From the NCBI RefSeq assembly GCF_004362515.1, contig NZ_SNXU01000001.1, positions 5,518,001-5,582,000 on the forward strand: DNA of 64,000 nt. The letters run 5' to 3'. Origin of the DNA: Actinokineospora alba (GTDB lineage Bacteria; Actinomycetota; Actinomycetes; Mycobacteriales; Pseudonocardiaceae). The notes below the pieces were generated by a model. The model was not told the origin of the DNA and made no database searches. It saw nothing but the letters and a program-made list of their open reading frames with translations. Below are positions 34,421 through 42,779 of this stretch, piece by piece (the stretch's first letter is position 1; every line of letters starts with the position of its first letter). The translations under genes and the position numbers were made by a program.

Positions 34421-36130
34421 TTAGCTCAGTGGGACGCGCCAGACCAAGTGGGTTCCGCCGCCCTCCGGTGTGGTCAGTTCGACCGCACCGTGGACGCGGG
34501 CGGCGCGGCGGCTGATGTTGTCCAGGCCGCTGCGCTTCACGCCCTCGGGGATCCCGGTGCCGTTATCGGTGACCTGAATGGACAGTTCGTCACCCGCGTC
34601 GATCACGACGGTGATCTCGGTGGCGCCCGAGTGGCGGACGGCGTTGCTCAGCGCCTCGCGCAGCGCCGCCTCCGCGTGCTCGGAGAGGCTCGGCGGGACC
34701 AACGTGTCCACCGCTCCGGAGATACGCACCGTCGGCGACACCGCCGATTCCGCGCTGGTCTCGGCCACGATGTCCAGCAGCCGCCTGCGCAGGCTGCCGG
34801 CGGCCTCGACCCGGCTCTCGGTGTGCAGGTCGAAGATCGACGTACGGATCTCGCGCACGGTCTGGTCGAGTTGCTCCACGGCGCGGTGCACGCGGGAGCG
34901 GACGTCCTCGTCGGTGATCCGGCGGACGGTGCCTTGCAGGCTCATCCCGGTGGCGTAGAGCCGCTGGATCACGTGGTCGTGCAGGTCCTGGCCGATCCGG
35001 TCGCGGTCGGCCAGGACGTCGAGCAACCGCTGGTTGCGCTGCTTGTCGGCGAACTCCAGTGCGACCGCGGCCTGTCCGGCGAACGAGGCCAGCAGCGGCG
35101 CTTGGTCGGCGGCGAACTGCGCGCCACTCTTGAGCCGCCCGGCAAGCAGGATGCCGCTGATCCCTGACGCATTGCGCAGCGGCACGGCCACCGCCGGGCC
35201 GAGCTTGCTCGAAATCGACCCGATGCCGTCGCCCAACTGCTGGGAGACGTCGGGCACCATGGCCGGCTCACCGGTGGCGAACACCTCGCTCACCACCGTG
35301 CTCATTCCCGACATCTCCGCGCCGAGCACAGTCTCCGTGTCGTCGCCGCTGACGGCACTGATCCGCAGCACCGAGTGGCTCGCGTCGTCGGCCAACAGGA
35401 TCAGCACGACGTCGGCGTCGGCGAGTTCGACCACCCGCTCCGCGATCAGGGTCAGCGAGTCCTCCTGCGAGGCCCCCGCGAGCAAGGCGGCGTTGATCTC
35501 GCTGGTCGCGGCCAGCCACCGCTCGCGCATCCGCGACCGCTCGAACAGCCGCGCGTTCTCGATGGCGACGCCCGCCGCGCTCGCCAAGGCCTTGATCACC
35601 GTCTCGTCGTCGGAGGTGAACTCCGCGCCGCCGCGCTTCTCGGTGAGGTACAGGTTGCCGAAGGCTTCGCCGCGCACCTGGACCGGTGTACCGAGGAAGC
35701 TGTGCATCGGCGGGTGGTTGGGCGGGAAACCGACGGAGGCGGGGTGTTTGCTCAGGTCGGCGAGCCGGATCGGGACCGGGTGCTCGATGAGCAGGCCGAG
35801 CAGCCCGCGTCCCTCGGGCAGGTGCCCCATGTGCGCCCGCACGTCCGGGTGAATGCCCTCGTAGACGAACTCCGAGAGCCCCTCCTGGTCGCCCAGGACG
35901 CCCAGCGCCCCGTACTCGGCGTCGACCAGTTCGACGGCGACCTGCACGATCCGCAGCAGCGTGGAATCCAACTCGAGCCCGGCGCCGACCGCCACGACCG
36001 CGTCGAGCAGGCTCTCCAGCCGGTCGCTCGTCCGCCGCACCTCAGTCAGCCGCTCTTGGAGTTCACCGAGAAGCTCGTCAAGGCGCAACCCTGACAAGGA
36101 GACCGTCTCGCGGCCTTCCGGCTTGGGCAT
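34421..36130 (-). CDS. devS: Sensor histidine kinase DevS (DosS), GAF-GAF type
   Basis: 569 aa from the ATG at 36130 (GGAG 5 bases before; a GTG at 36136 is possible). Two GAF domains, about residues 50-200 and 215-365. GAF-A contains GFPPNHPPMHSFLGTPVQVR, where His139 corresponds to the heme ligand His149 of M. tuberculosis DosS, so O2/NO/CO sensing by heme is expected. The kinase core has DLHDHVIQRLYATGMSLQGT with phospho-His384, then an HATPase domain with DNGTGIPEG. Soluble, no membrane helices. It is convergent with devR and lies 84 bases after the USP gene of the leftward operon beginning at 39137, so it may be the last gene of that DevR-controlled transcript. Confidence 0.9.
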   Translation of the reverse strand: MPKPEGRETVSLSGLRLDELLGELQERLTEVRRTSDRLESLLDAVVAVGAGLELDSTLLRIVQVAVELVDAEYGALGVLGDQEGLSEFVYEGIHPDVRAHMGHLPEGRGLLGLLIEHPVPIRLADLSKHPASVGFPPNHPPMHSFLGTPVQVRGEAFGNLYLTEKRGGAEFTSDDETVIKALASAAGVAIENARLFERSRMRERWLAATSEINAALLAGASQEDSLTLIAERVVELADADVVLILLADDASHSVLRISAVSGDDTETVLGAEMSGMSTVVSEVFATGEPAMVPDVSQQLGDGIGSISSKLGPAVAVPLRNASGISGILLAGRLKSGAQFAADQAPLLASFAGQAAVALEFADKQRNQRLLDVLADRDRIGQDLHDHVIQRLYATGMSLQGTVRRITDEDVRSRVHRAVEQLDQTVREIRTSIFDLHTESRVEAAGSLRRRLLDIVAETSAESAVSPTVRISGAVDTLVPPSLSEHAEAALREALSNAVRHSGATEITVVIDAGDELSIQVTDNGTGIPEGVKRSGLDNISRRAARVHGAVELTTPEGGGTHLVWRVPLS

Positions 36131-36214
36131 CGACACTCCGCTTCGTGGTCAATCCCGACATGACCACGATGCCACTGTCCAGGAAAACCGCAACGGGCGC
36201 GCCACGCGTGTCGG

Positions 36215-36655
36215 TCAAGCCTGTCCCGGTCCGGCGAGTCCGGCCGCCAACGGCTCTGAGTGGACCTGGCCGACCCGGATCACCACGACGGGCACCGAAC
36301 TGTGCCGGAGGCAGTAGTCGATCACTGCCCGTGACCGTACCCGATCACGCGTTCCGAGGACGAGCACGGCGGCTCCGGCCGCGGCCGCGACCAGCGTGGG
36401 GCCCACCGCTCCCTCCGGGCTGTGGCACTCGACCGCCATATCGGCGCCGCGCCCGCGGGTGGCCGCCCGCAGCAGGGACTGGGACTGCGCCCGCAGGCTG
36501 CGCCGAGAAGCCCAGAAGAAATCGTGCACCGTGCCGAGGGACCACACATTGACCGCGTGGACCGCGCAGCCACGGCCCCGCGCCTCCGCGAACGCCCAGC
36601 TCAGCGCCGCCTGGCCCGCGTCGGATCCGTCGACGCCGACGACAATGGGAGTCAT
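36215..36655 (-). CDS. Universal stress protein, single domain
   Basis: A protein of 146 aa starting MTPIVVGVDGSDAGQAALSW. The nucleotide loop region reads VLVLGTRDRVRSRAVIDYCL, lacking the full G-x2-G-x9-G-S pattern, so ATP binding is doubtful; the closing strand is VPVVVIRV. Four bases separate it from the CBS-BON gene upstream. It is the fourth gene of the leftward Acg-USP-CBS-USP unit, with devS following after 84 bases. Confidence 0.75.
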   Translation of the reverse strand: MTPIVVGVDGSDAGQAALSWAFAEARGRGCAVHAVNVWSLGTVHDFFWASRRSLRAQSQSLLRAATRGRGADMAVECHSPEGAVGPTLVAAAAGAAVLVLGTRDRVRSRAVIDYCLRHSSVPVVVIRVGQVHSEPLAAGLAGPGQA

Positions 36656-36658
36656 CGG

Positions 36659-37231
36659 TCAGACCTGCTCCGCCGGAACGCGCGGCCGCAGCGTCACGCC
36701 GCGCACGCCCGCCACCGTACGGGCCAGTGCCTGCACGACCCGGCGTTCCGCGTTGTCGTCGAACGGGCCGCTGATCGTGACGAGCCCGTCGGTGACCTCG
36801 GCGGTCCAGCGGGGCTGGTTGCCGCTGTAGTCGGCGAGCAGCGCGCGCAGCTGAGCGGCGATGACGTCGTCCGTACGGACCAGGATGCGCAGCAGGTCGC
36901 GGCGGGCGACGACACCGATGAGGATGTTGTTGTCGACCACCGGAACGCACCGCAGCCTGCCCGCGAGCATCCGCTCCGCGAGGTCGGCCACCTTGCTGTC
37001 CGGGTCCACCACCTCGACCGGGCTGCTCATGACCGCGCCCGCCGTTGTCGCGCCCAGTGCCGAGCCGCGCAGAGCGTCGGACTCGCCGACGATGCCGACC
37101 ACCTGGGAGTCGTCGTCGACCACCGGCAGGGCCGAGAACCCGCGCTCGGTGAGCTGAGTGATCACCTCACGCAGCGGAGTGTCCGGCCGCACCGCGAGCA
37201 CCGGGCGGGTCATCACGTCTCGCACCTTCAT
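36659..37231 (-). CDS. CBS-pair protein with C-terminal BON domain
   Basis: A protein of 190 aa. CBS repeats DVMTRPVLAVRPDTPLREVI (residues 5-58) and VMSSPVEVVDPDSKVADLAE (about 68-120); a BON domain at about 128-185 (AEVTDGLVTISGPFDDNAER). The start overlaps the stop of the tandem USP gene (ATGA). A sensor of adenine nucleotides is the likely role. Fourth member of the CBS-BON set in this window. Confidence 0.8.
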   Translation of the reverse strand: MKVRDVMTRPVLAVRPDTPLREVITQLTERGFSALPVVDDDSQVVGIVGESDALRGSALGATTAGAVMSSPVEVVDPDSKVADLAERMLAGRLRCVPVVDNNILIGVVARRDLLRILVRTDDVIAAQLRALLADYSGNQPRWTAEVTDGLVTISGPFDDNAERRVVQALARTVAGVRGVTLRPRVPAEQV

Positions 37232-38142
37232 GACTTCGTTCCTTCCGGGTCGGGCCGCACGACAGCGACCGGGCATTCGGCGTGGTGCAGCAGCGCCTGG
37301 CTCGTCGAGCCGAGCCCCATGCCCAGCAGCGCGCCATGGCCTCGGGTGCCGACGACGATGAGCTGCGCGCCCTCGGCCTTGTCGAGTAGGGCGCGCACGG
37401 GCCGGTCGCGCAGCACGACCCGCTCCACGGCGACGTCGGGGTACTTCTCCTGCCAACCGGCCAGGCGCTCGTCGAGCAGCATGGTCTCGTCGACCTCGAC
37501 CGCGTCCCAGTCGATCGTGCTGGGCAATGCGGTCCATGCGCCGGTGAAGGCGATGTCGAGCCAGGTGTGCACCGCGACCAGACTGGTGCGGCGGACGGAG
37601 GCCTCGTCGAAGGCGAACCTGATCGCGGCCTCGGAGGCGGGCGACCCGTCGACGCCGACGACCACCGGGCCGGTGCCGGGGGCGGCCTGCCCTGGGAATG
37701 CCCCGCGCACGACGATCACCGGGCAGTGCCCGTGGGCGGACAGGGCGATCGCGACGGAGCCGACCAGCAGGCTTTGGAACCCGCCGAGGCCGCGGCTGCC
37801 CAGGACCATCGCGTGGGCGCCCGCGGACTCCTCGATGAGCACCTCGGCCGCGAAGCCCATGCGCTGGTCGGTGACGAGTTCGACGGTGGGGGCCACGGCC
37901 CGCGCGGTGGCGGCGGCCTCGGCGAGGAGGTGCTGCCCGTTGTCGTTGAGCACGTCGATCCACATCGCCTGATCCGACATCGTGGCCGGGTGGCGGATCG
38001 GGGGCAGGACGCAGACGTGCACGAGGCGCAGCGGCAGCTTCCGCCGCAGCGCCTCGGCGGCGGCCCATTCGGTGGCGCGCAGCGCGGAGTCCGAGCCGTC
38101 GACGCCGACGACGATGGGCGGGCGGAGGTGCTGGGTGGTCAT
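37228..38142 (-). CDS. Universal stress protein, tandem two-domain
   Basis: A protein of 304 aa with two USP domains. Domain 1 (about 8-145): IVVGVDGSDSALRATEWAAA and loop VLGSRGLGGFQSLLVGSVAI. Domain 2 (about 155-300): VVVGVDGSPASEAAIRFAFD and loop VVGTRGHGALLGMGLGSTSQ. Both carry the ATP-binding G-x2-G-x9-G-S pattern, as in mycobacterial Rv2623 and Rv1996, which are DosR-induced and regulate growth by binding ATP. It overlaps the upstream Acg gene by 4 bases and the following CBS-BON gene by 4 bases. Confidence 0.87.
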   Translation of the reverse strand: MTTQHLRPPIVVGVDGSDSALRATEWAAAEALRRKLPLRLVHVCVLPPIRHPATMSDQAMWIDVLNDNGQHLLAEAAATARAVAPTVELVTDQRMGFAAEVLIEESAGAHAMVLGSRGLGGFQSLLVGSVAIALSAHGHCPVIVVRGAFPGQAAPGTGPVVVGVDGSPASEAAIRFAFDEASVRRTSLVAVHTWLDIAFTGAWTALPSTIDWDAVEVDETMLLDERLAGWQEKYPDVAVERVVLRDRPVRALLDKAEGAQLIVVGTRGHGALLGMGLGSTSQALLHHAECPVAVVRPDPEGTKS

Positions 38143-39137
38143 GGCGTGCCTTTCGTGCGGTGTCGGATGACGTCGGCCAGTGGACGGCGCGGGGTCGGCA
38201 GCACCTCGCCGGAGGGCAGGCCGACGCGCAGGATGGCTTGGGGGTAGCCGGGCAGGTCCATGGCCTCGATGAGGCCCGCGCGGACTTCGTGCAGGTGCAG
38301 CGGTTGGGTGAGTACGGACGCGGCGAGACCGGCGGCGGTGGCGGCCAGCCACATCTCCTGCAGCGCCATGCCCGCGTGCAGGTGGTCGCTGCGCCCGTCC
38401 CCGACCGTGAGCACGATCAGCTGCGTCTCCGCGGCGATGCGCTCGGCGAGGACGTCCTCGTCGGGGATGCGGGTCGACGGCCCGACCAGCCCGGTCCACG
38501 GCAGGCTGCCATGCGGCAGGTTGGCCTCGGGGATTCCGTCCGATGTGGACTTTCCGGCCTCGGTGGTCCACGCCGCGAGTTCGCGGAGGTAGGCGCGGTC
38601 GTGCTGCAGCGTCGTGGCCGCGTAGACGAGCCGGTGGGCCAGCGCACGGACCTCGGTGGCGTCGCGCACGAGGTGGGCGTTGAGCCCTGGCGTGGTGTTC
38701 GCGTGAACAAGTGCGGAGACCTCGTCTTTCGTCGGCATCCCCGAGAATCGGCCGCGGCAGCTGCGTCGGCGCGCGATGGCCTGGAACAGCTCCAGCTCCC
38801 GAGCGGTGGGCGCGACCCGTTCGCCCGCGCGCACCCGTGCCACCTCGTCCGGCCGGTCCGGGTCGGCGAACTCCGCCACCGTGGCCGCCCAGCCGAGCCT
38901 GCGCACCGCGAGCCGCAGATTGGTCACGGCCGCCCCGCAGGAGATCATCCGATCCCGACCGGCCCGGTCGTGGCGCGGGAGGCTGAGGTCGAAGCGCTCG
39001 AACAGCGACGCCGTCCGGCCATGGGTCTCCAGGAACCACGGCTGGGTGTTGTGCACCGACGGCGCCCGGCTGACCGCGGCCGCCATCAGAGCGACTTCGC
39101 CGACGCTCCACTCGACGGAGGGGACTGTGATGGCCAC
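38139..39137 (-). CDS. Acg-family (nitroreductase-fold) protein
   Basis: A protein of 332 aa. Signature SRAPSVHNTQPWFLETHG near residue 23, then ERFDLSLPRHDRAGRDRMIS and CGAAVTNLRLAVRRLGWAA. It is more divergent from the 12495 / 18364 / 32179 group and closer to the type encoded at 42776, so two subfamilies are present. It is the first gene of the leftward unit Acg-USP-CBS/BON-USP, all joined by overlaps or short gaps. Two GGGACC-type sites lie 72-112 bases upstream. Confidence 0.84.
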   Translation of the reverse strand: MAITVPSVEWSVGEVALMAAAVSRAPSVHNTQPWFLETHGRTASLFERFDLSLPRHDRAGRDRMISCGAAVTNLRLAVRRLGWAATVAEFADPDRPDEVARVRAGERVAPTARELELFQAIARRRSCRGRFSGMPTKDEVSALVHANTTPGLNAHLVRDATEVRALAHRLVYAATTLQHDRAYLRELAAWTTEAGKSTSDGIPEANLPHGSLPWTGLVGPSTRIPDEDVLAERIAAETQLIVLTVGDGRSDHLHAGMALQEMWLAATAAGLAASVLTQPLHLHEVRAGLIEAMDLPGYPQAILRVGLPSGEVLPTPRRPLADVIRHRTKGTP

Positions 39138-39208
39138 GGTCGGTCAACTCCTCTGATCAGCTCTGGTGGGCGGATATGTCAACGACACCACCGCGCGGCG
39201 TCCGGCCA

Positions 39209-39227
39209 CGAGGGACCAAAGGGCCCG
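39209..39227. promoter_or_regulatory. Candidate DevR (DosR) site
   Basis: CGAGGGACCAAAGGGCCCG: GGGACC arm, AAA centre, GGGCCC arm. 72 bases in front of the leftward Acg gene. Confidence 0.5.
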
Positions 39228-39231
39228 GCGA

Positions 39232-39249
39232 GCGGACCTGAGGTCCTCA
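39232..39249. promoter_or_regulatory. Candidate DevR (DosR) site overlapping a gene end
   Basis: GCGGACCTGAGGTCCTCA: arms GGACCT / AGGTCC. It forms a pair with the site at 39209. Its last bases overlap the stop codon of the acyl-CoA synthetase gene ending at 39247. Confidence 0.5.
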
Positions 39250-41892
39250 CATACGCAAGTGGCGCAGCAGCGGGTCGTAGACCGGCACCGGCGCGAGCCG
39301 GATCCGGGCGTCGACGGCGACGCAGCCGTGTTCGGTGGCGATCAGCGGGTTGACGTCGAGTTCTGCGATCTCGGGGATCGCTTGGGCAAGCCAACCGACA
39401 CGTGCGACCACATCGCGGACTTCGGCCTCATCGACGTGGGAGAAAAGTGCCCGCGAGCCGCGCAGGCCGTGCAGCATCTCATCGAGGTCGGCGTCCGAGA
39501 CCGGGGTCAGTCGCGCCGTGCGGTCGGCGACGGTGTCGGTGCTGGTGCCGCCGAGACCGAAGACGACCAGCGGCCCGAACATCGGGTCGCCCTTGACACC
39601 GACGAGGAGTTCGACGCCATCGGTGTCGATCATCGGCTGCACGAACACCCCGCGCAGGGCGCCGCCGAAGCGCTCGGCGAATGTCGCGTAGGCCGCGCGA
39701 ACGGCGTGCTCCCCCACCGCGCCCAGCACGATGCCGCCACCGGAACTCTTGTGCAGCAGGCCATCGGCGACCGCCTTGAGAGCCACCGGCCTGCCCACCC
39801 TGCTCGCGGCCGCGACCGCGGCGTCCGGAGAGTCGACCAGGACACCCGGCGCGGTGGGGACACCGACCGCGTCGAGGACGCGCAGGCAGCGCTCCGGGTC
39901 GAGCCAGCCACCATCGGGACTCGACGCCAGGAACTCCCGGACGATCCCGGTGGCCGCGGCGGTGTCGAGCCCCTCCGGCTCACGCGGATCGGCCTCAGGC
40001 CGGTCGAGCCACTCGCGTCGTTGGACGCACCGGTTCAGCGCGCCTGCCGCGGCGACCGCGTCGCCGTAGCAGGGCACGGTGCCCAGCCGGGTGACCGCCG
40101 CCGACTGTCCCAGGTGGACAGCGAGCAGCGGCGTGCCGGCGCGGGCGGCGGCCGGTCCGCACGCGGCGATCGCCTCGATCGGGTCGCCGAGCGCGGTCGG
40201 CGCCGCGATGGCGACCACGGCGTCGATCGACGGTTCGGCCAGCAGCGACTCCACACACCGCTGGAACACCTCGGCGGAGACGACAGCGCTGGTGTCGAGC
40301 GGATTGGCGAGCGAGGCCTGGGCAGGCAGGTGCGCGCGCAAGGCCTCGGCCACCCGTGCGGGCAGCGTCGGCAGCACCAGTCCCTGACGTCCCAGGGCAT
40401 CGGCGGCGATCACACCCGCCCCGCCCGCGTTACTGATCACCGCGACGCGGCGGCCGGCGGGGAGCGGCTGATCGACCAATGCCGCCAGGGTCTCGGGCAG
40501 CTCCGAGAGCCGGTCAACCGCGATGACGCCCGCCTGCCGGTAGAGCGCGTCGGCCGTCACGGCGGGCGTTGCCAGCGCGGCGGTGTGCGAACTCGCCGCG
40601 CGCTGCGCCACGGGCGTCGCGGGCGGCCGTACCGCCAGGATCGGCTTGGTCCTCGACAGCCGCCTGCACAGCGACGAGAACTTGCGCGGGTTGCCGAAGG
40701 ACTCCAGGTACAGCACCGCGGCCTTGGTCTCGGGTTCCCCGGACCACCACAGCAGCAGGTCGTTTCCGCTGACGTCGTACTTGTCCCCGGTCGAGACCAG
40801 GGTGGACACACCGAGGCCGACCTGGTCGAGCGCGGAGAACAGCGCGATCGCCACTCCCCCGGACTGCGTCACCACCCCGACCGAGCCCGCCTGGACCCGG
40901 TTGCGGGCGAAGGTGGCGTTGAGCCGCACCGCCGGATCGCCGTTGTAGACGCCGATGCAGTTCGGCCCCACCAGCCGCATCCCGAACTCCCGCGCGGTCG
41001 CGCGCAGCGTCGCCGAGTCATCGGCGCTGAGGCCCGCGGTGACAACGAGCAGCGCCCGCACCCCCAGTTCGCCGCACTCGCGTGCGGTGCCGGCGACGGC
41101 CCGCGCGGGCACGCACAGCACGGCAAGATCCGGAACCACCGGCACGTCCGAGACCCGCGGGTGGCTGGGCACCCCGGCCACCTCGCGAGCGTGCGGGTTC
41201 ACCGCGTACAGCGATCCCGTGTATCCGCCCTCGACGATGTTGGCGAGCAAGGCGTGACCGATGGAGTCGGGCGCGCGGCCCGCCCCGATCACCGCGACGC
41301 AGTCCGGCCGCAGCACCGCGCTCAGACTGGCCCGGTCGGCGACCTGTTCACGCCGGTGCACCGCCAGGTCGTACTCCCGCGTCGGCGCGAGCGGGATCAG
41401 CACCTCGATCTCGTCGTCGGTCCGCTGCTGCGTGCGGGGCAGCCCGAGTTCGTCGATGAGCCGCAGCATCGGCGCGTTCTCGGTGAGGATCTCGGCTTTG
41501 AGGCGGGTCAGGCCGCGTCGGCGCGCCAGGGAGACCAGTTCCTCGATCAGCAGCGTGCCGATGCCGTGCACGTGCCGCTCGTGGGCGACCACCAGCGCGA
41601 ACTCCGCTGTCGTCGAATCGGATAGCGTGGCGTAGCTGGCGACGCCCAGCAGGTCCGCGCCTGCGAAGGCGCCGATCCCGGCGTTGCCGGGGTTGTCACT
41701 GGTGACGCTGTCGACGTATTGGTCGGCGTTGACCGCGCACAGGGTGAAGAAGCGCCGGTAGCGGTCCTCCGGCGGCAAATGCCGGTGCAGTTCGCGCATC
41801 GCGTCGGCGTCGGCGGGCCCGATCTCACGGAGCACGACGATCGAGCCGTCGACAAGCAGTGACCGTGCGCCTATTTCGTCCACTGTGGACAT
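39247..41892 (-). CDS. GNAT acetyltransferase fused to ADP-forming acyl-CoA synthetase
   Basis: A protein of 881 aa. Residues 1-180 form a GNAT N-acetyltransferase domain (FALVVAHERHVHGIGTLLIE is the acetyl-CoA loop). About 190-330 is a CoA-binding Rossmann domain (VAVIGAGRAPDSIGHALLAN), 330-640 the succinyl-CoA-synthetase-like part with the probable phospho-His in RAASSHTAALA, and 660-880 an ATP-grasp domain (VALKAVADGLLHKSSGGGIV, DVNPLIA). Such Pat-type fusions either acetylate other proteins or interconvert acetyl-CoA + ADP + Pi with acetate + CoA + ATP. It is the last gene of the phosphoketolase operon and starts on the last base of the USP stop. Confidence 0.83.
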   Translation of the reverse strand: MSTVDEIGARSLLVDGSIVVLREIGPADADAMRELHRHLPPEDRYRRFFTLCAVNADQYVDSVTSDNPGNAGIGAFAGADLLGVASYATLSDSTTAEFALVVAHERHVHGIGTLLIEELVSLARRRGLTRLKAEILTENAPMLRLIDELGLPRTQQRTDDEIEVLIPLAPTREYDLAVHRREQVADRASLSAVLRPDCVAVIGAGRAPDSIGHALLANIVEGGYTGSLYAVNPHAREVAGVPSHPRVSDVPVVPDLAVLCVPARAVAGTARECGELGVRALLVVTAGLSADDSATLRATAREFGMRLVGPNCIGVYNGDPAVRLNATFARNRVQAGSVGVVTQSGGVAIALFSALDQVGLGVSTLVSTGDKYDVSGNDLLLWWSGEPETKAAVLYLESFGNPRKFSSLCRRLSRTKPILAVRPPATPVAQRAASSHTAALATPAVTADALYRQAGVIAVDRLSELPETLAALVDQPLPAGRRVAVISNAGGAGVIAADALGRQGLVLPTLPARVAEALRAHLPAQASLANPLDTSAVVSAEVFQRCVESLLAEPSIDAVVAIAAPTALGDPIEAIAACGPAAARAGTPLLAVHLGQSAAVTRLGTVPCYGDAVAAAGALNRCVQRREWLDRPEADPREPEGLDTAAATGIVREFLASSPDGGWLDPERCLRVLDAVGVPTAPGVLVDSPDAAVAAASRVGRPVALKAVADGLLHKSSGGGIVLGAVGEHAVRAAYATFAERFGGALRGVFVQPMIDTDGVELLVGVKGDPMFGPLVVFGLGGTSTDTVADRTARLTPVSDADLDEMLHGLRGSRALFSHVDEAEVRDVVARVGWLAQAIPEIAELDVNPLIATEHGCVAVDARIRLAPVPVYDPLLRHLRM

Positions 41893-42779
41893 CAGTGGTC
41901 CTCCGGCGATCGCAGCACGGCGACCGGGCACGGCGCGTGGTGGATGAGGGCCTGGCTGGTCGACCCCAGGGTCAGTCCGGTGAAGCCACCGCGGCCGCGG
42001 CTGCCGATCACGAGGAGCCGTGCGCCCTGGGCATAATCCATGAGCACTTTCGCCGCGCGGCCTCGCGGCGCCACCCTGGTCACCGACACGTCGGGGTGCT
42101 TCTCCTGCCAGCCCGCGAGTCGCTGCGCGAGCAGTTCCTCGGCGTCGACGGCGGCGGTGTCGAGGTACAGGGACGCGTAGCCCTTCTCGAACACGTCGAC
42201 CAGCGGCGAGTCGTGCCAGGCGTGCACGGCGACGAGGTCCGCGCCGAGAGCGGAGGCTTCCTCGAAGGCGAACGCGATCGCGGCCTCACTCACCGGCGAC
42301 CCATCCACCCCCACCACGACCGGGCCCTCGTTCGGCTCCCCTCGCACCACGATGACCGGGCACTCCGTGTGCGCGGCGATCCCGACGGCGACCGAGCCCA
42401 GCAGCAGCCCGCTGAACCCGCCGAGTCCACGGGAGCCCACCACCAGCAGCGACGACTTCTTGCTCAGTGACCGCAGGTACGCCACCGTGTCGCCGCCATG
42501 CGAGGTGACCGACACGGCCACCTCGGGCGCCGCGGACTCCGCGGCGGTGCGGGCCTCGTCGAGGATCACCGCGGAGGCGTTCTTCATCGAGGCGAGGAGG
42601 TCGTGTCCGGCGATCAGCGCCTCCGGGTACCCGCTGACCGGCCAGGTGTAGACGTTGACGATGTGCAGCGGCATCTTGTGGCGGGCGGCCTCGGCGGCGG
42701 CCCAGCGGGTCGCGGCGATCGCCGAGGCCGACCCGTCGACGCCGACCAGGATGGGGCGGGTGCGGTCGTGGATGGTCAC
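41892..42779 (-). CDS. Universal stress protein, tandem two-domain
   Basis: 295 aa from the GTG at 42779 (GGAGGA 7 bases before). Domain 1: ILVGVDGSASAIAATRWAAA and loop VVGSRGLGGFSGLLLGSVAV. Domain 2: VVVGVDGSPVSEAAIAFAFE and loop VIGSRGRGGFTGLTLGSTSQ. Both loops are intact for ATP binding. Closely similar in layout to 37228-38142; both follow an Acg gene with a 4-base overlap, so an Acg-USP gene pair has been duplicated. It is third in the phosphoketolase operon. Confidence 0.87.
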   Translation of the reverse strand: MTIHDRTRPILVGVDGSASAIAATRWAAAEAARHKMPLHIVNVYTWPVSGYPEALIAGHDLLASMKNASAVILDEARTAAESAAPEVAVSVTSHGGDTVAYLRSLSKKSSLLVVGSRGLGGFSGLLLGSVAVGIAAHTECPVIVVRGEPNEGPVVVGVDGSPVSEAAIAFAFEEASALGADLVAVHAWHDSPLVDVFEKGYASLYLDTAAVDAEELLAQRLAGWQEKHPDVSVTRVAPRGRAAKVLMDYAQGARLLVIGSRGRGGFTGLTLGSTSQALIHHAPCPVAVLRSPEDH

